DNA from: Madurella fahalii
Taxonomy: Eukaryota > Ascomycota > Sordariomycetes > Sordariales
Assembly (NCBI GenBank): GCA_029876055.1
Contig: CM056875.1
Coordinates: forward strand, 8,581,001 to 8,645,000
Direction of reading: 5' to 3'
Length of the DNA: 64,000 bases
The position numbers were made by a program, and so were the translations under genes. Below are positions 11,895-22,056 of the stretch, one piece after another; the first letter of the stretch is position 1; every line of letters begins with the position of its first letter. A model generated the notes under the pieces. The model did not search any database. It was not told the origin of the DNA and was given only the letters and a program-made list of their open reading frames with translations.

Positions 11895-13102
11895 TTAAAG
11901 CTGGACGGCGTTGTTCATGATCTTGACCTCCTCGCCGGGTTTCTATGGCATTGTGTTAGCGCTCTTCTCTTTCCATCAGGCTTATGTATCAGCGAGGCAC
12001 ATACAAATGCAGGCAGTCCGATGTAGGGACAGTCAGAACATCTAAAGGCGTCGCCTAGGTAACAGCTGCCACAAGAACCAGTCTTGCCCTGGACGGTAAA
12101 GTCGAGCTCGTTCAGGTCCTCAGACTTGAGCTTCATGGAGCCCAGGTCTTTGTCTGCTTTTTCACGCCGCGCCTTGTCTTCAGCCTCGAGCCTCGATGCC
12201 AGCCCACACGTGCTGTGAAAGTGTTAGCTAACCGGCCACTGCGAGGGGAAACTGGGCGGGAACGCATACCAGTCCTTGCAGGCCCGCCTCTTCTTCCCCG
12301 GCTGCGGCTGACACTCAGGGGGCTGCTGGATCGGCCGCCGCAGATCCTCCTCGGTCAGGAGGGTGTCCTCATCAATAACATCGTCGTCGTCCTCGGCATC
12401 CAAGTCCAAATCGTCGCTGAAATCCACGAATCCAACCCCCGCCGTCGTCTTCGTCGCAGCGGGCGGAACCATCCCAAGGGCTTCCGTCTTCCCCCCAATA
12501 TTAACCGTAACCGCGCCCACGGCAGGGCCGGCCGAGCTCCTTGCCCCAACCGTCGGCCCATTCTGCACCCCGTTCGCGGTGCTCACCCCGTTCTTCTTCC
12601 CCTTGCCAAACCGCAACGGGACGACCTCCTCCTCGGCATACTCGGGCTTCGTGAACCCGTCCCCCTCCGCCGGCAGCAGGCCGGCGAGCACCGCCTCCTT
12701 GGTCAGCTCCCGGCCAGCGCTCCCGTCCTCGCTCGCCAGCCTCCCCCCGGCCTTCATCGCCGGCACCAGCCGCGCCCACACGGCGCGGTCGCCCAGCAGC
12801 GCCGCCGCCTCGGCCCGCCGCCCGCCGTCCGGGTCCGTTAGCACCAGCACCAGGTCGTACGTCGCGGCGGGCAGCGTCACCAGCCCCGCGGCCAGCCGGT
12901 CCAGCATCTGCAGGTCGGTGGTCGCGCGCGGGTACGTGGCGAATAGCGTGCTGAGGCGGTCCTCGCGCGAGGCGAGCGAGGGCGGCGCCAGGAGGAGGGT
13001 TCGTTGCGTGGCGGCGGTGGTGGTGGTGGATGTGGATGGAGGGGCGGCGGCCATGGCGGGGTCAATGAAGTCTGGAGTGGTGTCTAGGAGGACCGGGGAC
13101 AT
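11895..13102 (-). CDS. dre2: Fe-S cluster assembly protein DRE2 (anamorsin)
   Basis: Three exons (13102-12270, 12212-12005, 11942-11895) give 362 residues. DRE2 is the electron-transfer partner of TAH18 in early cytosolic iron-sulfur assembly. The N-terminal half is the methyltransferase-like domain ([19 protein letters not shown] through AGGRL). An acidic linker follows ([17 protein letters not shown]). The C-terminal half holds both cluster motifs: [19 protein letters not shown] for the first cluster, and the twin CX2C pairs CGSC...CSDC for the second. The first intron falls inside the CKDCTC motif, between the second and third bases of a cysteine codon. The last exon is only 16 codons and ends IMNNAVQL, as expected. 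The frame extends upstream of 13102, but MSPVLLD fits the family start. The antisense 273-residue frame is a shadow. Confidence 0.93.
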
Positions 13103-15410
13103 GTTTGCGGTTGCGCCGTTGGCGGGTGAAAAAGTGCGATTGGTGAATCGAGAGAGCAGAGGAAAAGGGTCAGGGGTGCGATGATGGTTTGGGGTTTGAA
13201 AGCGTGATGTTGGCCGTGGTCGAGATATGAGGAAGAGGTGGGGTTGATGCATGCCTGATTGATAATGGTGAGAATTTCCGTGGAGTTGCTCACTTTTGCA
13301 GCGGAGATAACCCCGCGACCCAGCGGTTTGCATTACCAAGCGTCGCCACAAACGCTTATCGCTGGTCTGATTTAGACAGTGCGAGTTTTCCAGGAATGGA
13401 ATACTTGCAGTGGCGAGTAATCTGGTTAGGGATACAACCTCTCTTTATGTTAGTGTTGGATAGCCGCACCATCCGATGTCGGCCGGCTTTGCTGGTGGAC
13501 TGCCACGCCGCGCCGCGCAATTGAAAGCTATGTGATTGCGCAATACACAGCAAGCGCGGATTGCGAAGTTTGGGAACACATTTCCCATAGCACTCAGGTC
13601 GTACGTTCTACCTTTCACAGCCAAAGTAGACTCGATGTCAAGCATCAATCTAGCCGGCGAAGCTTAGTAACAGCAGAAGCTCTCATCTCCAGCTCTCCAG
13701 CGCTCGAGCGACGTAGCCGTTCACTTTGAGCATCGTTTGGAAAGGACACACTTCTCTTGCAGGGCCGCGGTCCTCCGGCCTCTATAATAGATCTTCTAAT
13801 GAGCGTCCTGTGAGCAACAGGAGAAAGTGCTAGCAATAGGTGAGCGGGCAAGGGCTTCTTCGGTGTTGACAATGCCGCGAATGTCATTTTTGGGAGCGTA
13901 CATCACCACTTTTCGAACAGCGGAGGGTTAACCACCGCAGGTAACACATTCAAGACATTCAGAACAGTATACGTGGCAGTATACCATGGGGTATTGGAGG
14001 AATGTGTTAGAAGATGGGCGTGGGCTGCCAACGGCTAGGGAATATGGCCACTCAGTCACTTACACTGTCGAATAACGCTTCTGACAACCTGCCAATGGAT
14101 AATCGGGCCCATGCTCCCTACCCTGATTGCAGTTGCATTTGGTTACGGCCCGGCTTGGTTTTTCTACGGAGTTCTGGACCCTTGGAGTGAACAGCTGGGC
14201 GCAGCTGAATGGAAACACACCGAACGTTGCGTGATGGACCCTAGAATTTGAACCGAGCTGTGGGGCTAGCTGCCCGATCGTATCTGACACGGGCTCGAGC
14301 CTATAGTTCCAATCAATTCTATGCGTATCCCAGAAACATTTCACATTCAATCCTCCATATGGAGTCTATTGCTGTTCATCTGGCCGAGGTATCTCCTGGG
14401 CTCGATCCTGAGAGAAACCAGGGAGCAGACTTCAGCTGATGCAGAGCCGGTCAAACAGCGCTAGCAGCGCTAGCCAGCGGGAGCATGGGCGCTAGTGTAA
14501 CCTACAGTAGGCCCGTACTCCATACCCCGCAATGTGCAGGCGACCCGAGAGACCAGGAGTCCCTGAGACATGCAGTGGGGAAGCTGATGTCACGCATCCA
14601 GACGCCTCCACAGTTCGAATTGGCGGAGCGGGCGAGGCCAGCAGCTCACAAAGACGCAGCTTCAGCACAATTGGTTCTGGACAGCCATCAATTAACAAGG
14701 AAAAAGGATACGAAAATCTCACTATGGCTAAATTGAATAGTTGACCGAGTTTGCAGGTTTGGGAGCTAATCCCTTGTCTCGCGGTGCAGATCACGGAATG
14801 AACGGTCGAAGTGAGTTGCTTCTGTGCAAGTCAGCCCAGTCTCATGCTCTCTTGCATCAGATCACGCGACTCCCCCCAACGCCTCGTTGCTCCCCACAGC
14901 TGCCGGGACACTGCAGCACCCCTCCCCGACCCCCTTGTTCTTTCCCTTTGGAGCTGCTCGCCTGATCAATTCGAGTTGTGAGTGGCCAGCTGTAGCTCTG
15001 GGCATTTGGGAGCTCGCCGATGCTGCCTTTAAAAGCCAGGGAGCTCCCATCCTCTGCCTCGTCACCCTTTCCTTCAATGACCAGAACCAACATTAGTCAT
15101 CGACGAATCCGTCATCCATCGATTCTCTCCATCCCAATTCCATCACCGGGAACCAGGCGGTTGCTGAATCCAACCGACGACACCGGCTGAAGTGATTCTC
15201 ACCTCTGAGCCATCTCTGTGACATCAACGATCAACTACATCAGACGTAGGCATCTCCAGCTCCAGCTGCTCAACCCCTCCTTCACCCCCCCAGCCTACCA
15301 ACACCACCGACCCCGCATCGTTCGTGTGACGCTGACCTCTACCAACAAGTCTACCCAAGCAACCTCGTTCACACTCTCCTCCAACCCTTCATCCATAACA
15401 AACCATCAAC
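13103..15410. promoter_or_regulatory. Divergent region between DRE2 and STF2-like gene
   Basis: About 2.3 kb separate DRE2 (left) and the STF2-like gene (right), so both promoters are here. Only short noise frames are visible. The last 200 bp before the STF2-like start are pyrimidine-rich and look like a 5' leader. A direct repeat AGCGCTAGC occurs twice near 14457-14474. Confidence 0.5.
14919..15049 (+). promoter_or_regulatory. Candidate core promoter of the STF2-like gene
   Basis: CCCCT elements, the stress-response type, occur at 14919-14923 and 14931-14935. A TATA-like TTTAAAAG lies at 15028-15035, about 380 bp before the start codon. The TATA-like box is flanked by a perfect 9-bp inverted repeat, TGGGAGCTC at 15007-15015 and GAGCTCCCA at 15041-15049. 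Function is inferred from position only. Confidence 0.35.
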
Positions 15411-15967
15411 AGTAAGTCTCGCGTTCCACGGAATGGTTCCGATATGACATCATCACCATCGTCTACTAACCAAGTGCTCGCTTTGTTCGCAGTGACTCGC
15501 TCCCACAAGTTCAACGACAAGGACCACGCCGGCCTGGCCGACGGCACGGCTCTTCCCCAGGAGCATGTGCCGAAATACTTTGGCAAGCACGGCTTCGCTG
15601 ATGCCGACCCCAAAAAGACCAAGAAAAATGGTGCTGGCAGGGCAAACTGGTAAGATTCATTCTCTGGCTCTCGCCACCCGGCATCCGCACTTACTTGTGC
15701 CGCTTTCACGTCGCTAACACACTACTCTCCAGGGGCAACGCCGGCGACGAAGTAGTTGACGAGGGCTTCAACTTTACCAACGCCCGCCGCCGCTCCAACA
15801 GCAGCGGCGTGTCATTGGGCCTCGAGAACCTCAAGACCAAGTTTGAGGTGAACGAGCCTGAGCCCGTGTTCGAGGAGACGCTCCACGGGCCCGAGGACCA
15901 GGATGAGAAGACGGAGGGCTCCTCAAGCGGGGCCAGCATTGACGAGGACAAGCCGCACAACATGTAG
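15411..15967 (+). CDS. STF2-like small protein (start codon split by an intron)
   Basis: The coding sequence is A at 15411, then 15493-15649, then 15733-15967: 393 nt and 130 residues. The 81-nt intron (15412-15492, GTAAGT...TTCGCAG) separates the A of the start codon from TG. Splicing gives MTRSHKFNDKDHAG, which matches the N-terminus of the yeast STF2/TMA10 family (MTR followed by a charged segment). Further family marks are PKYFGKHGF, KKNGAGRANWG and GDEVVDEG, then FTNARRRSNSS. Yeast STF2 was first described as an ATPase-stabilising factor and is linked to desiccation tolerance. Charge composition suggests an intrinsically disordered soluble protein with an acidic C-terminus. No upstream in-frame ATG in the first exon gives a better protein. 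The function here is inferred from the family. Confidence 0.85.
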
Positions 15968-16308
15968 ATGCGGGCACGGCGAGTTCCACGAGTGAGGCGG
16001 TCACCTGCGAAATGCATTGCGGGAATCCATGTCCTTGGCGGAAGACGTTTCTGGCTGGACATCTGGCATGGGAATTGCCTTCTATCTGACTACCACACCT
16101 GATTCGGAGGATCATGCTCATACTTTCGAGAGCATTTTATGATGCGGTTGGCACACCGCCTGTACAGTACTGCGAATTTATGATTCACGGGCACCCAGTC
16201 CGATTTGACGCAATTTCTTTGTCTCGGTGCATTCGCGTGAGTGTGAATATACATGCAATCCTGGGTACATAATGAGTCTCCTATGCCCCACAAACTGCCT
16301 CTGGTATC
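15968..16308. other. Convergent 3' region, STF2-like / FMT1
   Basis: These 341 bp between converging genes should hold both 3' ends. No gene seen. Confidence 0.55.
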
Positions 16309-17735
16309 TCATTTGGAGCCGATACTCGCAAGTACCTGTCTCGCGGGCTTCGAGGTCGACCCCTCAAGCTTGATCCGCCCGATTCTCAGCAAGGACCCAT
16401 CAGGCATGCGCACCACAACCGCATCGCCATCTGCATGATACTGCACCCTAACTTCGTCCTTTCCAAAATCCACATCCTTCTTTCCAGGCATTTGCACCCA
16501 AGTTACAAAACCCCCTACTGTCGCTCCTTGAATTGGTCGTACATCCCCCGCCGCCCCCGCCTCGGATAACTCCTCCAGGATAGCCCGTCTCTCAACCGTC
16601 TTCTCTCCTCTCGACCCTGACCCTGACCCGGACCCGGACCCGGACCCGGAACTGGAACCAGGCCCGGAACGGCGGTCGGTCACGAGGACGTGTGTCCACA
16701 GCGGGCCGAGCACCCTCCCGCGCAGGGCGACGTCTCGCGCGCCGGTGGCGCCGCTCCAGCGGACCTGCCTGTCATCGGAGGTAATCTTGGGGGCGTGCCG
16801 TAGCCGCTCTCCGCCTACGGAATCTCGGCGATGGTGCTGGTGGTAAGGGGATTGGTCGGGGTAGGGAGCAACGTGTAGCCCGCGCCGGAGCACCTCGACG
16901 AGCATCTCTGCCCCCCGCGGCGCCAGCGTGTCGTGGAGCTGGGCGACCGTGCAGTTGGGCGGGATGGGGATGCCGGGCCGCGGGGTCTGCAGGAGGATGG
17001 CGCCTGCGTCGAAGGCTTGTGGCGAGAGCGTCTGGATGGATATGCCCGTGTGCGAGTCGCTGTTGAGGAGCGCGTGGTGGAGTGGCGCCGGGCCGCGGAG
17101 GCTGAGGGTAACATGATAGGGTTAGACTGGAGGAGTGCTGTCGAAGAGGAGATGTTTGCAGGGAGGGGAGCGCTCACTCAGGGAGGAGGGAAGGGTGGAC
17201 GTTGAGGCCGCCGTATTTAGAGAGGTTGAGGAGGCGAGGAGGCACGAAGAGGCCGAAGGAGACGGCGATGATTAGGTTGATCGGGGAGCCATCCGGTTTG
17301 GGCATCTGGGGGGTGTTAGTATATGAGGTGATCTTAGGAGTCGGGAGTATCAACTTACATCCCAGCTTGTAAAAGTGTCTCTCACATGAATGGGGAGGCT
17401 GAGTTCGTCCGCAAGAGTCCGGAGGGGAACTAGGGCGCCGTCAGAGATCGTGAATGCCGATATTAAGTGAGCAGGTTACCTTCTCTGAGGACTCTGTATC
17501 CTCGCCCTGTTGGCTTGCTGGGCCTGACAACCACGTCAATTGACCGGATCAGGTCAGCATTTCGTTTGTGCTCTTCGTGCAGCGCCCGCAGCGAGAAACA
17601 GCTGAACTCATCCGAGCCACAGAATAGAATCCTCAAAGGGTCAGAGGCCTTGGAAGCGGTGCTATATGAGGCCAATCGCGGTACAGATCTGGGCCGGGTC
17701 CGCAGGACAGGCCTCGTGAGCATACCCAGCACCAT
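16309..17735 (-). CDS. fmt1: Methionyl-tRNA formyltransferase, mitochondrial
   Basis: Four exons (17735-17480, 17429-17359, 17305-17178, 17101-16309) give 415 residues. The enzyme formylates initiator Met-tRNA for mitochondrial translation using 10-formyl-THF. The N-terminus is basic and Ser/Arg-rich (LTRPVLRTRPRSVPRLASYS), as expected for a mitochondrial presequence. The catalytic core is clear: ILFCGSDEFS at the start of the fold, the NVHPSLLPDLRGPAPLHHAL motif with the active-site Asn/His, and FDAGAILLQT with the conserved Asp. A Gly/Ser-alternating insertion encoded by a hexanucleotide repeat lies in the C-terminal domain. The ATG at 17735 was used because the frame continues only to a GTG. 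It shares a 392-bp divergent promoter with PAC1. Confidence 0.9.
16613..16648 (+). repeat. GACCCK hexanucleotide tandem repeat inside FMT1
   Basis: Six consecutive units (two GACCCT, then four GACCCG) lie in the last FMT1 exon and encode alternating Gly-Ser on the minus strand. The unit length of 6 keeps the frame whatever the copy number, so length polymorphism would be tolerated. Confidence 0.85.
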
Positions 17736-18127
17736 CTTACAGCTCACAGCCCACGGCTCACCGCTCTGAAGAAACTCTCACACGGGTATCACCGTTTCAT
17801 ATCCTGGGGTGGATAAATAAAATAAATAGAAGGAAAGAAAAAGAATGCCGTTACAATTGCCCAACTTCCACTCCTTCGACTCGAAGATCCAACGGAGAAT
17901 TATCGAACCTTAGCTTGAATGGCAGCTGAGTGAACCCGACTTACAAAATGCCAAGCGGAGAGCTACCCCTGCGCGGCCCCACCAATCTGCATGCAGGGTG
18001 CAGACAGGATCCATCATAGCTCAGCCAAGCCAAGCCAGGGCGGTGGAAGGTTGAGAGATGCAATAAATCGCTGCCATGTCCAGGCCGGTGGACGCCAGAG
18101 CCGATGCTCTGAATCATGTCAGCCAGC
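17736..18127. promoter_or_regulatory. Divergent promoter region, FMT1 / PAC1
   Basis: This compact 392-bp spacer lies between two genes transcribed outward. It contains an A-rich patch near 17815-17845 but no element I can name with confidence. Confidence 0.5.
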
Positions 18128-19723
18128 ATGGCGCAAATTCTGACGACCCGGCAAGCTGAAGAGCTGTAGGTGGCTGCAGATCCATTCGTGTTTTTGTTCT
18201 GCTTTCTCCTCGCGACCTGCAGCTGATTTGCTCACCATGACAGGCACAAGTCCATCATCGCCTATCTCGCCTCGCAGAACCTGCCCAACACTGCTGCTGC
18301 CCTCCGGGCCGAGCTCGGACTCGGCGAAGATGCCTTTGACGCCGACAAGGCTAAGAAATACGAGGGGCTGCTGGAGAAAAAGTGGACGAGTGTCATAAGG
18401 CTGCAGAAAAAGGTCGGTAGGCAACTGTGAACCCCGTGTACCGTCCTCACTCTCGCAGGCCCCTGATAGTATCGCAGATCCTGGATCTCGAGGCCAAGAA
18501 TTCAACGCTGCAGGCCGAGCTCGAGAATTGTACGCCATCCTCCCGCCGCAACCAGGACCCGGTCAATTGGCTGCCCAAGTCCCCGCCGCGCTACGTCCTC
18601 GAAGGTCACCGCCTGCCCGTAACCTGCGTCGCCTTCCACCCCGTCTTCAGCTCTCTCGCCTCCGGCTCCGAAGACTACACAATAAAGATATGGGACTGGG
18701 AACTGGGCGAACTCGAACGCACTATCAAGGGCCACACCAAGGCAGTGCTGGACGTCGATTTTGGTGGCCCTCGCGGCAGCACGTTGCTCGCCTCGTGCAG
18801 CTCAGACATGTCCATCAAGCTGTGGGACCCGTCGGACGGCTACAAAAACATCCGGACACTGCCCGGCCACGACCACATCGTCAGCTCGGTGCGCTTCATT
18901 CCCTCGGGCACCTCCGGAGCTGGGAATCTGCTCGTCAGCGCCAGCAAGGATAACACGCTCAAGATGTGGGATGTTACAACCGGGTTCTGTGTCAAGACGA
19001 TCGAGGGCCACACGGACTGGCCGAGAGCTGTATGCCCCTCGTCTGACGGGCGTTATCTGTTGTCAACCGGGTCGGACAAGTCAGCTCGGCTGTGGGACAT
19101 ATCCGGTCGGGATCCAGAATGCAAGCTGGCCCTGTATGGACATGAGAATTTTAATGCAGGTTTTACCCTATCTTCCGCCCCTTAAATCCTAAGTTTGCTA
19201 ATACAAGCTCAAGCTGTGCTGCGCATTCGCACCTCCCGCGTCATACCCCTATCTGGCGCGCCTCGCCGGGCTAGAGAAGGCACCGCCAGCCAGCAGCTTG
19301 GCCGAGTTTATGGCCACCGGCTCTCGGGACAAGCAGATCAGGCTCTGGGACGGCCGGGGCAACTGCATCAAGGTTTTGGCCGGGCACGACAACTGGGTAC
19401 GGGGCCTGGTGTTCCACCCGGGCGGCAAGTTCCTGATCTCGGTCGCAGATGACAGGACGCTCCGGTGTTGGGATCTGAGCCAGGATGCTAAGTGCGTCCA
19501 GGTGCTCAGCGGCGTCTACGAAGGCTTTGTCAGCTGCGTCAGATGGGCGCCGGGCGTCGTGAAAGATGGCCCCGCGAATGGCACGGCTCTGACTAATGGT
19601 GAGCAGAGTACGCCAAAGAAACCCGGTGATGCGGGTGCTGCAAGCAACCTCCAGATTCGCTGCGTTGTTGCTACGGGCAGCGTGGATGGGGCAGAGGGGA
19701 AAGTAAGGATATTCGCCAACTGA
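18128..19723 (+). CDS. pac1: Nuclear distribution protein PAC1 / LIS1
   Basis: Four exons (18128-18165, 18244-18412, 18478-19155, 19214-19723) give 464 residues. PAC1/LIS1 binds the dynein motor and is needed for nuclear movement and spindle positioning. A LisH dimerisation motif sits at residues about 9-41 ([20 protein letters not shown]). A short coiled coil follows ([17 protein letters not shown]), then seven WD40 blades from [13 protein letters not shown] to GKVRIFAN, including [19 protein letters not shown] and [13 protein letters not shown]. The first two introns are ordinary GT-AG. The third cannot be placed in frame with a GT donor: the fit is GCAGGT...CTCAAG at 19156-19213, giving ...HENFN joined to [11 protein letters not shown]. 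That makes it a probable GC-AG intron with a branch-like CTAAT 12 nt before the acceptor. Confidence 0.93.
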
Positions 19724-20030
19724 GAATGCTGTCAATGATTCCGCAGCGGCCCGGCCCAGGACAACGCGCTTGTCTCATGACGAGAAGGTACATTGATATC
19801 CGACACCTGGCATGATTTTATGACAGCGATAGAGATATAGAGTCGTCATAATCTAATGTATATTACCACGGAACCATCTGATTGCGGTGCTGTTTGAGCA
19901 ATGATGTAGAAGCCAAGTCTCAGGAAACGTCTTAAGCTAAACCTCCTCTTCAGCCCATGAGGGAACCACTCCACGAAAGTACGTTATATTTCAGAGTTGA
20001 GCACACAGAATAAGTCTGAAGGTGGCGGTT
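19724..20030. other. Convergent 3' region, PAC1 / unrecognised gene
   Basis: These 307 bp between converging stop codons hold 3' UTR sequence; no gene seen. Confidence 0.55.
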
Positions 20031-21423
20031 TTACTCGCACACCTCCCATCGATAGGCCACCGCCCACCTCCCCTCACCATCAAGCTCAACCTCCCAGGCA
20101 GGCGGCGCAACAGCCACCACCGCGCCGGGGACAACCCTCCTCCGGTTCGCACCCGCACCACCACCCAACCCCTGGACAATCCCCTCCCCGGCCAAGATCA
20201 CCCTCACTCCCGCCCCCTTCTTCTCGCCATCACCACCAGCACCATTATCATCATCGCCATTGACCTCACTCCCGGAAACCATCGTCATCCCCGGCATCCC
20301 ACGCCGGACTTGCTCAACCACCACCCTCGCCCCTCCACCAGCGGAACCGGAGACAGGCGCCTTCAGCTGCTGTCCGTCTTCTCCATCTACGCCACTCTTC
20401 ACCTCCACCAGCCAGTCTCGCAGCTCAGCGGCGGGCCCGCCGGCGAGGTACTTTTCTCCGCGACGCCGGGGGGAGAAGATATCCGGGAGGTAGCCCCCAC
20501 TGTCTTCGTGGTCGGGGTGGGAGTTGGGGTGGGTATGGCCCGGGTGTTTGAAACGGGGGGCTGGGTGGAAGGCTGGTTTGTTGTTGATGTTGTTGTTAAT
20601 AGTATTAGGTTTGGTAACATCGGTGATATCGGTGGCCTGGGCTTGTTCAAAGTCCGAGAGAGCTGGCTGTTGGGAGGGGAGCTCGCTTCCGATTGTTGGT
20701 AAGGGTGAATTGGCGGAAGCGGAAGAGGAGGAGGAGAAGGAGGAGGAGACGGTGATGGGTTGGTTGTCGTGCTCTGCGAGTTCGTTGTCTTCTCCTAATT
20801 CTTCGGAGTGGTAAGACGCGATGTGATCGTCGCCGTCTGATGAGAGGGCGTCCGGGAGAGACTTGAGGTCTGAGTCTTGGGCCTGTGAGCTGGCTATCGC
20901 TGCTAGCTCTGGGTTGGTCTCGGTGTTGGGGGCGGATGAAGCTATTGAGATGCGTCTACGCTTGGAGGAGCGGGAGGTTTCGAGCTCTTCTGACGGTGAT
21001 GATTGAGGCGCGATGGGCGAACCGAACTCGATTGGCTCCGGGAGGGCGTTGTGGGTATCGGGTGACCGAGATGGTGAGTTATTGTGATCCGAGACGGGTG
21101 AGCTGTTGTCGATGATATCCTGAGTAGAGCGAGTCCTGGGAACTCGGGGCTTGGTAGCCAAGGCCGGTGTTGTGAAGGCCGCAGCTGTGAAGGCCGCTCT
21201 CGTCTGGGTTGAGGATGGCCTCGAAGCAGAGGTAGAGGAAAATCGTGGAGTGACATGAAACTGGTGTGGCACATTTGCATGTTGCTGATTTGGAGTTTGG
21301 CTTTGGGAGTTCTGAGTACTTGGTCGTTTTGATGCGAGGAATCGAGGAGCTGGTGTCTGAACAAATGGTCAATTGCTATGCGTCGGCTTCAGCCTGAGCA
21401 CTCACTGCAGGTGGCGGGGCCAT
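20031..21423 (-). CDS. Unrecognised, largely disordered protein
   Basis: Two exons (21423-21406 and 21356-20031) give 447 residues; the first coding exon is 18 nt (MAPPPA) and the intron is 49 nt with a good GTGAGT donor. I do not recognise the protein. Residues 1-290 are Ser/Thr/Pro/Gln-rich and presumably disordered, with a basic KRRR stretch that could act as a nuclear signal, followed by an acidic Ser-rich segment. From about 290 a more ordered region begins: YLPDIFSPRRRGEKYL, AAELRDWLVEVKSG, and near the end VRVILAGEGIVQGLGGG, VVPGAVVAVAPPAWEVELD and WAVAYRWEV. The alternating beta-like pattern at the C-terminus is compatible with a small OB-type barrel, but this is a guess from pattern only. 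The long open frame and good splice sites support a real gene. Confidence 0.7.
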
Positions 21424-22056
21424 CCGTGTTGGCAAAGTCCGAAAGCGTCTGAGCAATCAGTCTGAACAGAAAATGTTGACAATATGGTCATGACAGAAGG
21501 GGCAGGCAACCGGTTGGACTTGATGTGAGTGAGTGGGGTTTTTGCCGTCCTGTGAGTCGGAACTGGCAAGCATCCTGCCCATTGTTAGCCCCTCAGCCGC
21601 CAGTTTTTAGAGCACAATACGTCGTTGGGTAGTTCACCTCAAAACACTGCTATGTCAACACCGAAGACACGATGCATCCACTGAGAATTTCGGCGGAGCC
21701 CGCCTCATCATGATATACTGGTCTCTCGGGGCCCCTCGTTTCTATGTGGCTACATGGCGACCTAGAGAAATCGAGGCTCAGGATGAAGGGGGTAGATCTC
21801 GACCGGCTATGTGATGGAGCCTGTTTGCAGATGAACCATTCTGCCCAATGTCCACATCCTGTAGTTCCTTGGCGATTATGCTCAAGACTGCGTGACAAAA
21901 TGATGCTACAATGATTGCTAACCCGCTGGGTTTTTTATATCGCAGACTTCAATAGATGCAAGTACCTAACTATGCAGTTTTCCAGCTGACTCGATTTGCC
22001 ACAGATAACGCTATATAAACAGCATCTAGAGCCGGTAGTGGCCAGAGTGGTGGAAG
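21424..22056. other. Spacer downstream of the NLR gene
   Basis: These 633 bp lie between the NLR stop codon and the upstream flank of the unrecognised gene, both on the minus strand. They must hold that gene's promoter. No open frame of interest. Confidence 0.5.

Noticed and set aside
12363..13184. Antisense open frame opposite DRE2
   Set aside because: A shadow of DRE2; Ser/Ala/Pro-rich with no domain.
14240..14262. Minus-strand GGTTCAAATTC resembling a tRNA B-box
   Set aside because: No A-box or cloverleaf pairing upstream on that strand.
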